From NCBI GenBank assembly GCA_913055805.1, contig CAJXLF010000015.1, forward strand, positions 1 to 60,412: 60,412 nt of DNA. Direction: 5' to 3'. Positions 19,420 to 28,301 of this stretch are shown here, one piece after another. This DNA is from an uncultured Salinisphaerales bacterium. Lineage in GTDB: Bacteria > Pseudomonadota > Gammaproteobacteria > Nevskiales > CAJXLF01. Position 1 is the stretch's first letter; each line of letters opens with the position of its first letter. Made by a program: the position numbers and the translations under genes. Under the pieces are notes generated by a model, which did not search any database, had not been told where the DNA came from, and was given only the letters and a program-made list of their open reading frames with translations.

Positions 19420-20325
19420 CCATAACCAGGCTGCGCCACGCACGCCACTGGCATCGCCATGCCTGGCAGGCACCAGACGGGTACGCACGACATCTGAAAA
19501 TACCCACTGATCCCAGAGTACGGGCACATGCCGGTAGAGGCGTTCGAGGTTCGACACGCCTCCGCCCAGCACGATGACTTCAGGGTCAAACAGATTGATC
19601 ACATGCGCCAGGGCACGGGCCAACCGGTCTTCATAACGCGCCAGAACAGCGCGTGCGCCTGAATCCCCCGCCTGCTCCAGGTGGAGAATTTCCTGTACAT
19701 GTTTGCACTCCGGCGAGAAATCACGCACCAGCCCCGGGCCTGAGAGCCAGGTTTCTATGCAGCCTTGCTGCCCACACCAGCAGGTACGCCCAGGATACTC
19801 CTCCCATTCCGGCCGCATCCACGGCAAGGGGTTATGCCCCCATTCGCCAGCCACCGCATTCACGCCCTGCAACAGGCGCCCGTTGATCACCAGCCCTCCG
19901 CCTACACCGGTCCCGAGGATCACGCCGAATACTGAAGATGCACCTGCCCCGGCACCGTCCGCCGCCTCGGACACCGCCAGGCAGTCGGCATCATTGGCCA
20001 TACGGATTTCACGTTGCAGGGCCGTTTCCAGGTCCTGCTTGAGGGGTTTGCCGTTCAGGCAGGTGGAGTTGGCATTACGCAGCAGCCCTGTCGCAGGTGA
20101 AAGCGACCCCGGTGTGCATATACCTACCGGCAAGGCGCTGCCCTGCAGCGTTGATTCCAGGCGTGATACCAGGTCCAGAATGGCGGCCAGCGTCCGGCCA
20201 TAGTCACCCTGCGGAGTGTCTATGCGCTCGCGCTGCACGATAGCCCCATCCGGCGCCATGGCAACCGCCTCGATTTTGGTGCCGCCCAGGTCGATACCCA
20301 GGCGCATGGATGCTTGCTTTTTCAT
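19396..20325 (-). CDS. ROK-family sugar kinase (fructokinase/NAG kinase type)
   Basis: Phosphorylates a hexose or amino sugar with ATP in the cytoplasm. It has the N-terminal phosphate loop LGIDLGGTKIEAVAM, GICTPGSLSP, the catalytic Asp in ANDADC, GTGVGGGLVINGRLLQG, EWGHNPLP and the zinc-binding CWCGQQGCIETWLSGPG. The start is uncertain. ATG 20325 (MKKQASMRLG) is preceded by GGCGGA, 20307 begins right at the domain, and 20346 has no ribosome-binding site. Fructose and N-acetylglucosamine are both possible substrates. Confidence 0.88.
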   Translation of the reverse strand: MKKQASMRLGIDLGGTKIEAVAMAPDGAIVQRERIDTPQGDYGRTLAAILDLVSRLESTLQGSALPVGICTPGSLSPATGLLRNANSTCLNGKPLKQDLETALQREIRMANDADCLAVSEAADGAGAGASSVFGVILGTGVGGGLVINGRLLQGVNAVAGEWGHNPLPWMRPEWEEYPGRTCWCGQQGCIETWLSGPGLVRDFSPECKHVQEILHLEQAGDSGARAVLARYEDRLARALAHVINLFDPEVIVLGGGVSNLERLYRHVPVLWDQWVFSDVVRTRLVPARHGDASGVRGAAWLWSGEEVTA

Positions 20326-20405
20326 TCCGCCAGGCTGGCCATTCATGCAGTGTTAAGCTAGAAATGATGAAACTGTACGCGTTACAGGGATTATAGGTAA
20401 GCCGT

Positions 20406-21116
20406 ATGGAACAATTTAACGAAATCAGTGCCTTGCTCGCGTTGACCATGGGGGCCGCCTGGGCCAGCGGCATCAACCTTTACGCCACGATTGCCATGCT
20501 GGGCTACATGGGGGCGACCGGTAATATCGATCTGCCCGCGGAACTTCAGGTGCTGCAGGATCCGATGGTGATCCTGGCGGCCGTGTTCATGTATTGCGTG
20601 GAATTCTTTGCCGACAAGACACCCGGCGTGGATACCGGCTGGGATGCCATGCACACCTTCATACGTATTCCGGCGGGCGCACTATTGGCGGCCGGCGCAG
20701 TAGGGGAAATCGGACCGGGTGCTGAACTGGCGGCCGCCATTGTCGGCGGTAGTCTGGCTGCGGGCAGCCATATGACCAAGGCTGGTTCGCGCATGCTGAT
20801 CAACACTTCGCCGGAACCGGTGAGTAACTGGACGGCCTCTATTACCGAGGACATTCTGGTAATCGGTGGTCTGTGGACAGCGCTGAATCATCCGATTCTG
20901 TTCCTGTGCCTGCTTGCGCTGTTCATCGTGATAATGATCTGGCTGTTACCGAAGATCTGGCGCGGCATTAAAAAGATATTTGCGGCGATCAAAGGGTTCT
21001 TTAGTCGAAATGACGGCACAGCTGACAAGGCGACGACTGATTCTCCTTCTGCCCCGTTGCAGGACAGCGCAGCCAGTACTGCTCCGCCGCCTCCACCGGG
21101 ACCGCCTGCTCACTAG
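20406..21116 (+). CDS. DUF4126 membrane protein with Pro-rich tail
   Basis: A 236-residue protein with about five hydrophobic segments and the DUF4126 features [21 protein letters not shown] and [21 protein letters not shown], with [14 protein letters not shown] later. After the last helix comes a basic stretch ([17 protein letters not shown]) and a 35-residue low-complexity tail with PPPPPGPP. Function unknown. It diverges from the ROK kinase and shares a CTAG stop tetramer with gltX. Confidence 0.85.
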   Translation: MEQFNEISALLALTMGAAWASGINLYATIAMLGYMGATGNIDLPAELQVLQDPMVILAAVFMYCVEFFADKTPGVDTGWDAMHTFIRIPAGALLAAGAVGEIGPGAELAAAIVGGSLAAGSHMTKAGSRMLINTSPEPVSNWTASITEDILVIGGLWTALNHPILFLCLLALFIVIMIWLLPKIWRGIKKIFAAIKGFFSRNDGTADKATTDSPSAPLQDSAASTAPPPPPGPPAH

Positions 21117-22510
21117 GCCTGGATATAGTCCAGCGCCCTGTCGATTCGCGCCAGGCTGCGTTGCCGGCCGATCAACACCAGGGTGTCGCCAATGGACGGC
21201 GATACCGTGCCGCCGGTCACGGCTACGCGCAACGGCTGCGCCACCTTGCCCATTTTGAGTTCCAGTTCCTCGGAAACCTGCTTGACGGCAGCATGAATGG
21301 CTTCGCCTTGCCATGCATCCAGCGCGGCCAGCCTGTCCTTCAGAGCCGCCAGGGCTGGCGCCGTTTCCGTGGTCAGATTCTTGCCCGCGGCCTGCTCGTC
21401 ATACCCTTCCGGCTCCTGGTAGAAATAACGGCTGCGCTCAACCATTTCCACCAGCGTGCGGCAGCGGCCGGCCTGGATCGGTATCAACTGCTCCAGTGAA
21501 GGACCGTTACTGGTATCCAGGTCCATACGCTCGCAGTGCCAGGCCAGGTGTTCGGCCACTTCAGCGGCCGGCATGTTCATCAGAAATTGCTGATTCAGCC
21601 ACAGCAGCTTTTCCGGATCGAAGCTGGCGGCGGATTTCTGTACCGCCGGCAGATCAAATTTCTCGATCATCTCTTCACGACTGAACACTTCCTGGTCGCC
21701 GTGTGACCAGCCCAGGCGCACCAGGTAGTTGAGCAGCGCCTGCGGCAGGAAACCTTCCTCGCGATACTGCAGCACGCTGACCGCACCATGACGCTTGGAC
21801 AGGCGCTTACCGTCGGCGCCCAGGATCATGGGCACATGCGCGTAGCGGGGCGGCTCATGCCCCAGCGCCTGCATGATATTGATCTGGCGGGGCGTATTGT
21901 TGATGTGATCATCACCGCGGATGACATGTGTAATGCCCATATCGCAATCGTCGACCACCACCACGAAATTGTAGGTGGGTGTACCGTCCGAACGCGCAAT
22001 GATCAGATCGTCCAGCTCGCTGTTGCTGATGCGAATACTGCCCCGGATCAAGTCATCAATAACCACTTCGCCGTCCTGCGGATTCCTGAAGCGAATCACC
22101 GGTTCCACGCCCTCACGCGGTTCCCTGCGCTGCCGGCAGCGTCCGTCATAACGCGGCTTGAGCTTCTGCGCCCGTTGCTGCTCGCGCATTTCCTCCAGTT
22201 CCTCGTGTGTGCAGTAGCAATGGTAGGCCTGGCCGTTGTCCAGCATCTGGCCGATCACTTCGCGATAACGATCAAAGCGCCGGGTCTGGTAATAAGGACC
22301 CTCGTCATACGCCAGCCCCAACCATTGCATGCCGTCCAGAATGGCCTGAATGGACTCCGGCGTGGAACGTTCGCGGTCGGTATCCTCAATGCGCAGCACG
22401 AAGCGGCCGCCGTGGCGACGTGCATAGAGCCAGGAGAACAGCGCCGTGCGGGCGCCGCCGATATGCAGATAACCGGTAGGGCTGGGGGCGAAACGGGTAG
22501 TGACGGACAT
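21113..22510 (-). CDS. gltX: Glutamyl-tRNA synthetase
   Basis: Charges tRNA(Glu) with glutamate. It is a class I synthetase with [14 protein letters not shown] (HIGH) near the start and KRLSKRHG (KMSKS). The zinc ligands typical of the E. coli-type enzyme are seen as CYC followed 22 residues later by YDGRC. The start is set at ATG 22510 ([10 protein letters not shown]), giving 465 residues; an ATG three codons upstream is the alternative. A GatCAB-using cell may also rely on it for tRNA(Gln) if it is non-discriminating. Confidence 0.97.
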   Translation of the reverse strand: MSVTTRFAPSPTGYLHIGGARTALFSWLYARRHGGRFVLRIEDTDRERSTPESIQAILDGMQWLGLAYDEGPYYQTRRFDRYREVIGQMLDNGQAYHCYCTHEELEEMREQQRAQKLKPRYDGRCRQRREPREGVEPVIRFRNPQDGEVVIDDLIRGSIRISNSELDDLIIARSDGTPTYNFVVVVDDCDMGITHVIRGDDHINNTPRQINIMQALGHEPPRYAHVPMILGADGKRLSKRHGAVSVLQYREEGFLPQALLNYLVRLGWSHGDQEVFSREEMIEKFDLPAVQKSAASFDPEKLLWLNQQFLMNMPAAEVAEHLAWHCERMDLDTSNGPSLEQLIPIQAGRCRTLVEMVERSRYFYQEPEGYDEQAAGKNLTTETAPALAALKDRLAALDAWQGEAIHAAVKQVSEELELKMGKVAQPLRVAVTGGTVSPSIGDTLVLIGRQRSLARIDRALDYIQA

Positions 22511-22621
22511 GCTGACCACTTATGCGTGCAGGAAATAGTTGGGCTTTCAATTCAAGCGGCGCATTTTAGCAGAGGCGGGCCTGGCAAACGCTGCAGCCTG
22601 CTTCCCGCTGAATGCTAAGCT

Positions 22622-23647
22622 ATGCGCATGAATAATCCCGACCCTGCCGTACTGCGCTGGGAAGACCGTTTCCCGCGGCTTGGCCTGGCCATCGACCTGA
22701 CCATGGTGACCCTGGTCATTATTAATCTGAGCTGGATCATCTTCGACAGCCTGTTCGCTTTCGGCGGCGTTCAGTCCCTGCTGGCCCTGGTCTTCAGCCA
22801 GGGTTTCGTCGACTGGTACGACACCCGTATCCACGAATGGTTTTTTGCCTACGACCTGTGCTTTGTGGCGATATTCGTCACCGAACTGCTGGCCCGCTGG
22901 ATCTACGCCATCCGCCACCGCCTTTACAGTCACTGGGCCGCCTATCCGTTTATCCACTGGTATGACGTACTGGGCTGCATCCCCGTCGGTTCCCTGCGCG
23001 CACTGCGCATTCTGCGCGTGATTGCTGTACTCACCCGCCTGCAGAAACTGGGCGTGATCGATTACACCCAGTGGAGTCTCTACCAACTGTTCAACCGCTG
23101 GTACAACATCGCGCTGGAAGAACTGTCTGACCGCATTGCCGTGAAAATTCTCGAAGGCGTACAGATCGAACTCAAGCAAGGCAGGGAACTGGAGCGCAAG
23201 GTCATCGAGCGCGTTGTATTGCCGCGCAAGCAACAGCTGATCGATAGCGTAACTGACAACCTGGCGGGCTCGGCGCGCGAACTGTACAGCGACAGCCAGG
23301 CAGATCTGGAAACCTATATCAAGGACATGGTTGGCACGGCGCTGCATAACAACCTGGAAATTCGCACGGTCGAGAAAATCCCCATGCTGGGCGCAGCCAT
23401 AAGCAAGCTGCTGGAACATGCCGTTACCGATATCGTCTGTAACAGCCTGGAGAACGGGGTCAACAACATGGGGCGGCCGGAATTCAAGCGTATTGTGACC
23501 GACATCACCGATGCCATTATTGACGGACTGGCTGCGCCCGAATCCGAAAGCTCGGGCACCATTACCGATGCCCTGGCCGATCTGGTAGAGGTGGTCAAGG
23601 ACGAAATACGTATCCAGCGCTGGAAGGAAGCATTGCCTACCCCCTGA
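22622..23647 (+). CDS. Voltage-sensor-like membrane protein without an evident pore
   Basis: A 341-residue protein whose N-terminal half resembles the four-helix voltage-sensor module of ion channels: S1 at about 21-45, S2 at about 73-97 with Glu88, S3 around Asp115, and an S4-like helix with Arg126, Arg129, Arg132, Arg139 and Lys142 at mostly three-residue spacing. After S4 the chain is charged and amphipathic (about 165-340), and I see no pore helix or selectivity filter such as TxGYGD. The C-terminal part looks cytoplasmic and helical. It is followed eight bases later by pldA, so the two are probably co-transcribed. Assignment as an ion-transporter relative is from the S1-S4 pattern only. 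Confidence 0.65.
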   Translation: MRMNNPDPAVLRWEDRFPRLGLAIDLTMVTLVIINLSWIIFDSLFAFGGVQSLLALVFSQGFVDWYDTRIHEWFFAYDLCFVAIFVTELLARWIYAIRHRLYSHWAAYPFIHWYDVLGCIPVGSLRALRILRVIAVLTRLQKLGVIDYTQWSLYQLFNRWYNIALEELSDRIAVKILEGVQIELKQGRELERKVIERVVLPRKQQLIDSVTDNLAGSARELYSDSQADLETYIKDMVGTALHNNLEIRTVEKIPMLGAAISKLLEHAVTDIVCNSLENGVNNMGRPEFKRIVTDITDAIIDGLAAPESESSGTITDALADLVEVVKDEIRIQRWKEALPTP

Positions 23648-23654
23648 TAACACC

Positions 23655-24686
23655 ATGAACAAGAAAAATCTCCTGCTGCTGGCTGTTGTCCTGTCTGCCC
23701 CAGAGGCCCTGGCCGATGCTGCAGCCCCCTGCCTGCAACGCGCACTCACCCAGGCCGAAGATCAGTTGACCATCGGCGAAATCCGCCTGCGCTGCGAAGA
23801 GGACCCAGGCAGTTTTCCCACCGCCGCAGAGCAGTCCCGGGAAACGGATCAGAATAAAAAAACCGTCAAGGCAGAACCCATTGACGTTGATCGCAAGCGA
23901 AAACTCGAATTCCTGGCAGCGGAAAACCCCTATGGCATCAGCCCTCATCGCAGAAATTACATGATGCCGCTCACCTACAACCGGCGACCCAACGGCGCAC
24001 CCTTCGGAGTGGCCGACCGTGCGCTGGACCAGGGGGAAATAAAATTCCAGTTCAGCTACAAGGTGCCGCTCATGCAGGAGATCATGAACCGGCCTATCGA
24101 CCTGTTATTTGCCTATACCAACCAGTCCTACTGGCAGGCATTCAACGGCAGCACCTCGCGCCCTTTCCGGGAAACCAACCATGAGCCGGAACTCTTTCTG
24201 ACCTGGACTGATCCCTGGATGCCACCCGGAGTGGAGCATGCCCAGTACAGCGTCGGGCTCTCCCATCACTCCAATGGCCGCAGCGGCGAACTGTCACGCA
24301 GCTGGAACAGGCTGTTCGTCTCGAGCCTGCTGCAACACGAGAATTACTATCTCGGCCTGAAACTCTGGGACCGCATCAAGGATGATCCCAAAGAGTTTCC
24401 GGGCGACCCGCGCGGGGACGACAACCCTGACATCGAGAAATTCTACGGGCATTTCGAGCTGGAACTGAGCCGCGTGAAGGAACACCGGAGTTTCAGTGTC
24501 ATGCTGCGCAACAACCTGCGCAGTGGAGACAATCTGGGTGCCATTCAGCTGGGCTATTCCTTCCCCTTGAGCAAGACCCTGCGTGGCTACATGGAATACT
24601 TCGAAGGCTATGGAGAAAGCCTGATCGACTACAACCATGACGTGCAGCGCTTCGGTATTGGCATCGCCATCAGCGACTGGCCCTGA
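23655..24686 (+). CDS. pldA: Outer membrane phospholipase A
   Basis: A beta-barrel enzyme that hydrolyses phospholipids mislocalised to the outer leaflet; calcium-dependent dimerisation activates it. The 343-residue protein has a signal peptide (cut near ALA-DA), an extra N-terminal stretch of about 70 charged residues, and the catalytic triad in correct spacing: His204, Ser206 (HHSNGRS) and Asn218 (SRSWNRL), matching His142, Ser144 and Asn156 of E. coli PldA. It ends in an aromatic-containing strand (GIAISDWP). Confidence 0.93.
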   Translation: MNKKNLLLLAVVLSAPEALADAAAPCLQRALTQAEDQLTIGEIRLRCEEDPGSFPTAAEQSRETDQNKKTVKAEPIDVDRKRKLEFLAAENPYGISPHRRNYMMPLTYNRRPNGAPFGVADRALDQGEIKFQFSYKVPLMQEIMNRPIDLLFAYTNQSYWQAFNGSTSRPFRETNHEPELFLTWTDPWMPPGVEHAQYSVGLSHHSNGRSGELSRSWNRLFVSSLLQHENYYLGLKLWDRIKDDPKEFPGDPRGDDNPDIEKFYGHFELELSRVKEHRSFSVMLRNNLRSGDNLGAIQLGYSFPLSKTLRGYMEYFEGYGESLIDYNHDVQRFGIGIAISDWP

Positions 24687-24695
24687 AACCAGGGA

Positions 24696-24716
24696 AAAAC
24701 GCCCTGTAAGCGTTTT
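24696..24716 (+). terminator. Weak candidate terminator after pldA
   Basis: A seven-base stem AAAACGC/GCGTTTT with loop CCTGTAA sits ten bases after the pldA stop, its right arm supplying the T-run (TTTTCTGT). The stem is short and A/T-rich. Confidence 0.4.
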
Positions 24717-24804
24717 CTGTGCTCACAAGGCGCTGATTTCCTATTGGAAAACAGTCTGATCCGGGGTTTACTGATGATCGGGACAATGTGCATGCGAGGT
24801 CGCC

Positions 24805-25245
24805 ATGACCAATGCCGAGCCCCCTCTCGTCATCTATATCGAGGATGACATAGAGGATCAGGAGCTATGTCAGTTTGCGCTGGAAAAATCGCAAATGGAC
24901 ATCAATATGCAGTTTATCGGCGATGGTCAGGGAGCCATGGCCTATTTCGACGGCTTTTGTTCAGACGAGGTTGGCAGGCAACGTCCGAAACTGGTACTGC
25001 TGGATCTGAACATGCCCGCCATCAGTGGCTGGGATCTGCTGCGGCATATTCGCGCCAAACCCGAACTGCGCTGTGTACCCGTGCTCGTTTTCACTACCTC
25101 GCATGCGCCGCGGGACCTCAGGCTGGCTTACGAAGAAGGCGCCAACGCCTATATGGTCAAGCCGGCCGGGTTGGACGCGCTCACCGAGTGTTTCGAGACT
25201 ACAATGCGTTATTGGCTACATACTGTGGTATCCGATAGCACCTGA
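24805..25245 (+). CDS. Single-domain response regulator (Rcp1/CheY-like)
   Basis: A 146-residue stand-alone receiver domain. The acidic pocket is Glu13-Asp14-Asp15, the phosphoacceptor is Asp67 in LLDLNMP, Thr97/Thr98 and Lys119 (VKPAG) complete the active site. It has no output domain. The sequence style (IEDD at the start, ALEKSQ, MPAISGWDLL) is that of Rcp1-type partners of phytochrome-like kinases. It lies 27 bases before the ethylene-receptor-like kinase gene, so it is very probably that kinase's partner. Confidence 0.9.
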   Translation: MTNAEPPLVIYIEDDIEDQELCQFALEKSQMDINMQFIGDGQGAMAYFDGFCSDEVGRQRPKLVLLDLNMPAISGWDLLRHIRAKPELRCVPVLVFTTSHAPRDLRLAYEEGANAYMVKPAGLDALTECFETTMRYWLHTVVSDST

Positions 25246-25272
25246 TACCGCGGCCGTTGCAAGGAAATAATC

Positions 25273-26430
25273 ATGGATACTCTCAGGGACTTGCTCAGCA
25301 ACGATTTCATGCCGCATGGCCATTGCTATTTCTGGCGCCCGGACATTCTCTGGACCCATGTCCTGGGTGACGCCGCCATCGCCGCGGCCTATTTCTGCAT
25401 ACCGGCCATTCTTCTGTACTTCCTGTTCAAAAAACGCCCTCAGGGCATCCCTTTCTGGTGGGTGCTGATTCTGTTCGCTGCCTTTATCTATCTCTGCGGC
25501 GTGACCCACATATTTGGAATCATTACCGTCTGGGAGCCCGTCTACGTTATTGAAGGCTGGCTCAAGGTCGCCACCGCCATTGTTTCGGTCGTCACCGCAA
25601 TAGCCCTCATACCGCTTGTACCCAAGGCACTCAGCCTCAAGTCGCCGGAAGAACTGGCACGCGCCAACACTGCGCTCAGCAACGAAATCCGCGAGCGGGA
25701 CCGGGTACAGCGGGCGCTGGAGATCTCCAATCAGGAACTGGAAGACATCACCTCGATTACCGCGCATGATCTGCAGGCGCCGCTACGCCGTATGATCACC
25801 TTCACCGACCTGCTGCGGGACAAACTCAGCGGCAATGGCGGCAATCCCGAAGAACTCACCGAGATTATGGATTCCATCGTGCGCAACGGCCAGAACATGC
25901 GCCAGCACCTGGAAGATGTCATCACTTTCAGCACCATCAGCCGTTTTGGCGCCGAGTCCTCCGCCGTTGATGTTGGCAAGTTGTTGCGGGAAATCACCGA
26001 CAACCTGGGCAAACTCGGCAGCAGTGGCGAGATTGAATTCATCATTGATGAAATGCCTGTCATTCACACTTCCAGACAGGTGCTCTATCACACCTTCCAT
26101 AATCTGCTGGATAACGCCATCAAGTACCGCGCCAGGGATCGAAAACTGGTGATTCATATCCACGCCGAGAAAGCGCAAACCCATGAGGGTCAGACCGAAT
26201 GGGTGTTTTCGGTGAAAGACAACGGCATCGGCATCGAGCCTGAACACAGTGACAAAATCTTCAAGCTCTTCGGCCGCTTGCACAGCAAGGAGGCCTACCC
26301 CGGCAGCGGCATCGGCCTGGCTACCGTGAAAAAACTCCTGCTCAACCAGGGCGGCCGTATCTGGCTGAACTCGGCACTGGACGAAGGCAGCTGTTTCAGT
26401 TTCAGCCTGCCTGTTACGGCAGGCGCTTAA
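25273..26430 (+). CDS. Histidine kinase with ethylene-receptor-type membrane domain
   Basis: A 385-residue kinase. Residues about 27-118 hold three membrane helices that align with the ethylene-binding domain of plant ETR1. The residues known to matter there are all present: Asp33, Tyr40, Ile43, Pro44, Ile72, Cys75 and His79, corresponding to ETR1 Asp25, Tyr32, Ile35, Pro36, Ile62, Cys65 and His69; the last Cys/His pair binds copper. A coiled coil (about 125-157) leads to the H-box with His165 (TAHDLQAPL) and the ATPase domain (HNLLDNAIKY, DNGIGIEPEH, GSGIGLATVKK). There is no GAF or receiver domain. The stop shares TTAA with the convergent lipoprotein gene. Confidence 0.9.
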   Translation: MDTLRDLLSNDFMPHGHCYFWRPDILWTHVLGDAAIAAAYFCIPAILLYFLFKKRPQGIPFWWVLILFAAFIYLCGVTHIFGIITVWEPVYVIEGWLKVATAIVSVVTAIALIPLVPKALSLKSPEELARANTALSNEIRERDRVQRALEISNQELEDITSITAHDLQAPLRRMITFTDLLRDKLSGNGGNPEELTEIMDSIVRNGQNMRQHLEDVITFSTISRFGAESSAVDVGKLLREITDNLGKLGSSGEIEFIIDEMPVIHTSRQVLYHTFHNLLDNAIKYRARDRKLVIHIHAEKAQTHEGQTEWVFSVKDNGIGIEPEHSDKIFKLFGRLHSKEAYPGSGIGLATVKKLLLNQGGRIWLNSALDEGSCFSFSLPVTAGA

Positions 26431-28178
26431 TCGATCAGGTCTTCGAGGTCGTCAGCAATTTCATCGACCGCATCCACACAGGATTCGCTGCGGTCGTCGC
26501 CCTCTTCCTCGCCATGGCTGTAGAAAAGCCGGATGTTGTCACTGTTACGCACCGCTTCGGCCCGGAAATGGATGCTGTAACCGCTGTAACGGAAGGGACC
26601 AAAGCTGCCGCTGTAATACTCGGGACTGTTCATGGTCACTGTTAATGTAATATCTGGATCTGCCCTGCGGCCAACCACCTGGATTTTCAAATCATCCAGC
26701 TCCTGAATCAGGGCCTCAAGACATTCGGCGTCCATATACCCTTGTGTCTTGACCAGCCAGCGCCGGGCACTTCTCAAATTCTTGGGTACCTGCTTGTCTA
26801 TAGCCGGTGGTTCCTGCGCCAACGGCACCGGCCTGTCCGGCTCGTTATTACTTAACAACCGTGCCGCCTCGCGCACACCCTGCGCCTGAGCCAGCAACAG
26901 CCACTTTCTCGCCTGCTCCCTGTCCTTCTCCACACCCAGGCCCAACGCATACATGCGCCCCAGGTGATACTGCCCCATGGGGTATGCCTGCTCGGCAGCC
27001 TGTCGGTACCAATACAGCGCCTTACCCAGATTGATTTCATTCAGACCATGTCCGGCTTCGTATATCTGAGCCAGCAGCACCTGCGACTCGGCCACTCCCT
27101 GATTCGCCGCCGCATCCAGCCACTGTTGTGCCTTGGCCCAGTCCTGCGGACGTCCTTCCCCCCCGGCATAAGCCTGACCCAGACGTTGACGGGAATAGGC
27201 ATCTCCCTGGGTAGCAGCTTTTTCATACCAGTCCAGAGCCCGGCTCAGATCGGCCTCAACAACGCCGCCCTGCTCATAGATCCGTGCAAGCTGTAACTGC
27301 GCCGGCAAATCACCGCTCAGGGCGGCAGTCGTGTAATAGGCAAGTGCCAGGCGAGCATCATTGCCGGCCCCTGCAGACGGTTGTTCATGTATCCGGGCCA
27401 GCGCGAAGGCTGCCCGTGGCAAACCCAGTTCGTGGGCTTGCTGCAACAGGCGCCTTCCTTCTTCAGCGTCGCGCGCCACACCTTCACCATTGATGTACTT
27501 GCCACCCAGGGCAAGCAGCGCAACCGCATAGTCCGGCCTGAGTGAAAGAGTCCGTCGATAGTGGGCAATTGAGGACTTTTCCTGCTGGTGCGCATCCAGT
27601 GCCCGGCCCAACTGAAAATGAAAGCGCGCCGTAGAAGGATACTTTCCCACTGCCTGACCACAGAGGCCGATCGCGCCGACGTCGATATCCTCGAACTCAA
27701 CGCCCGGCATGACCGCATGCACATCCAGCGGTGAAGCCGCCAGCAAGTCACAACGGTGAACGGCATGAGCCTGTATGCGCACATCGTTGAATACCGGTAC
27801 CGGCCTTGTCGTAATACGCATATGCAGAACATCCGCTTCTACCTGCAGAATTCTTGCCGAACCGACCTTGCCCCGCAGGCCGGTAGAGTCCACGGCTTCG
27901 AGTATCACCTCATCGCCGGGCCGCGGCACCAGCTCATCACTGAAGGGCATTTTGAATTCTGCTTCGGGGGTCTCGCCCTCGTAAGACAGGTGGATCTCTG
28001 TGATGCCATCGGGGAATGCCAGACGTTCGGTACGCGCCAGTTCGGTCTGCTGTGGTTGCGTGGAAACACCCGGCTCAACCGGCACTTCGCGGTCCGCTTC
28101 ACAACCAGCCAGCGCCCAAAGGAACACCCCGAGCAGGGACAACTCTACGGGACGCGATATCCGGCACAAGCCAGTCAT
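26427..28178 (-). CDS. Sel1-repeat lipoprotein
   Basis: With the ATG at 28178 the protein has 583 residues. A lipoprotein signal with lipobox LAGC is followed by a beta-rich region without family match (about 30-180), then about seven Sel1/TPR-like repeats (patterns such as LQLARIYEQGGVVEADLSRALDW's helix pairs and KALYWYRQAAEQAYPMGQYH), and a C-terminal domain of about 110 residues ending in an acidic tail. Sel1 repeats are protein-interaction scaffolds. A longer frame starting at 28412 would overlap the divergent acyl-CoA dehydrogenase gene and bury the signal peptide, so it is rejected. AGGAA precedes the chosen start. Confidence 0.8.
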   Translation of the reverse strand: MTGLCRISRPVELSLLGVFLWALAGCEADREVPVEPGVSTQPQQTELARTERLAFPDGITEIHLSYEGETPEAEFKMPFSDELVPRPGDEVILEAVDSTGLRGKVGSARILQVEADVLHMRITTRPVPVFNDVRIQAHAVHRCDLLAASPLDVHAVMPGVEFEDIDVGAIGLCGQAVGKYPSTARFHFQLGRALDAHQQEKSSIAHYRRTLSLRPDYAVALLALGGKYINGEGVARDAEEGRRLLQQAHELGLPRAAFALARIHEQPSAGAGNDARLALAYYTTAALSGDLPAQLQLARIYEQGGVVEADLSRALDWYEKAATQGDAYSRQRLGQAYAGGEGRPQDWAKAQQWLDAAANQGVAESQVLLAQIYEAGHGLNEINLGKALYWYRQAAEQAYPMGQYHLGRMYALGLGVEKDREQARKWLLLAQAQGVREAARLLSNNEPDRPVPLAQEPPAIDKQVPKNLRSARRWLVKTQGYMDAECLEALIQELDDLKIQVVGRRADPDITLTVTMNSPEYYSGSFGPFRYSGYSIHFRAEAVRNSDNIRLFYSHGEEEGDDRSESCVDAVDEIADDLEDLID

Positions 28179-28301
28179 GTGGCAGCATTCCTGTTGCTGG
28201 GATCCTGATCGGAGTATAGAAGCAGCACCCCTGGATACACCACAGGCATGCAGGCAAGGTAGGATGTGTTCATTAATCACATTGCGAGTGGAGAAACCGG
28301 C

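Noticed and set aside
21788-22618. A 276-residue open frame antisense to gltX
   Set aside because: It mirrors gltX, whose motifs are complete, and shows no domain of its own.
24805-26430. A phytochrome-type (Cph1/Rcp1) light-sensing pair
   Set aside because: The receiver is Rcp1-like but the kinase has no GAF or PHY domain; its sensor is a three-helix ethylene-receptor-type membrane domain.
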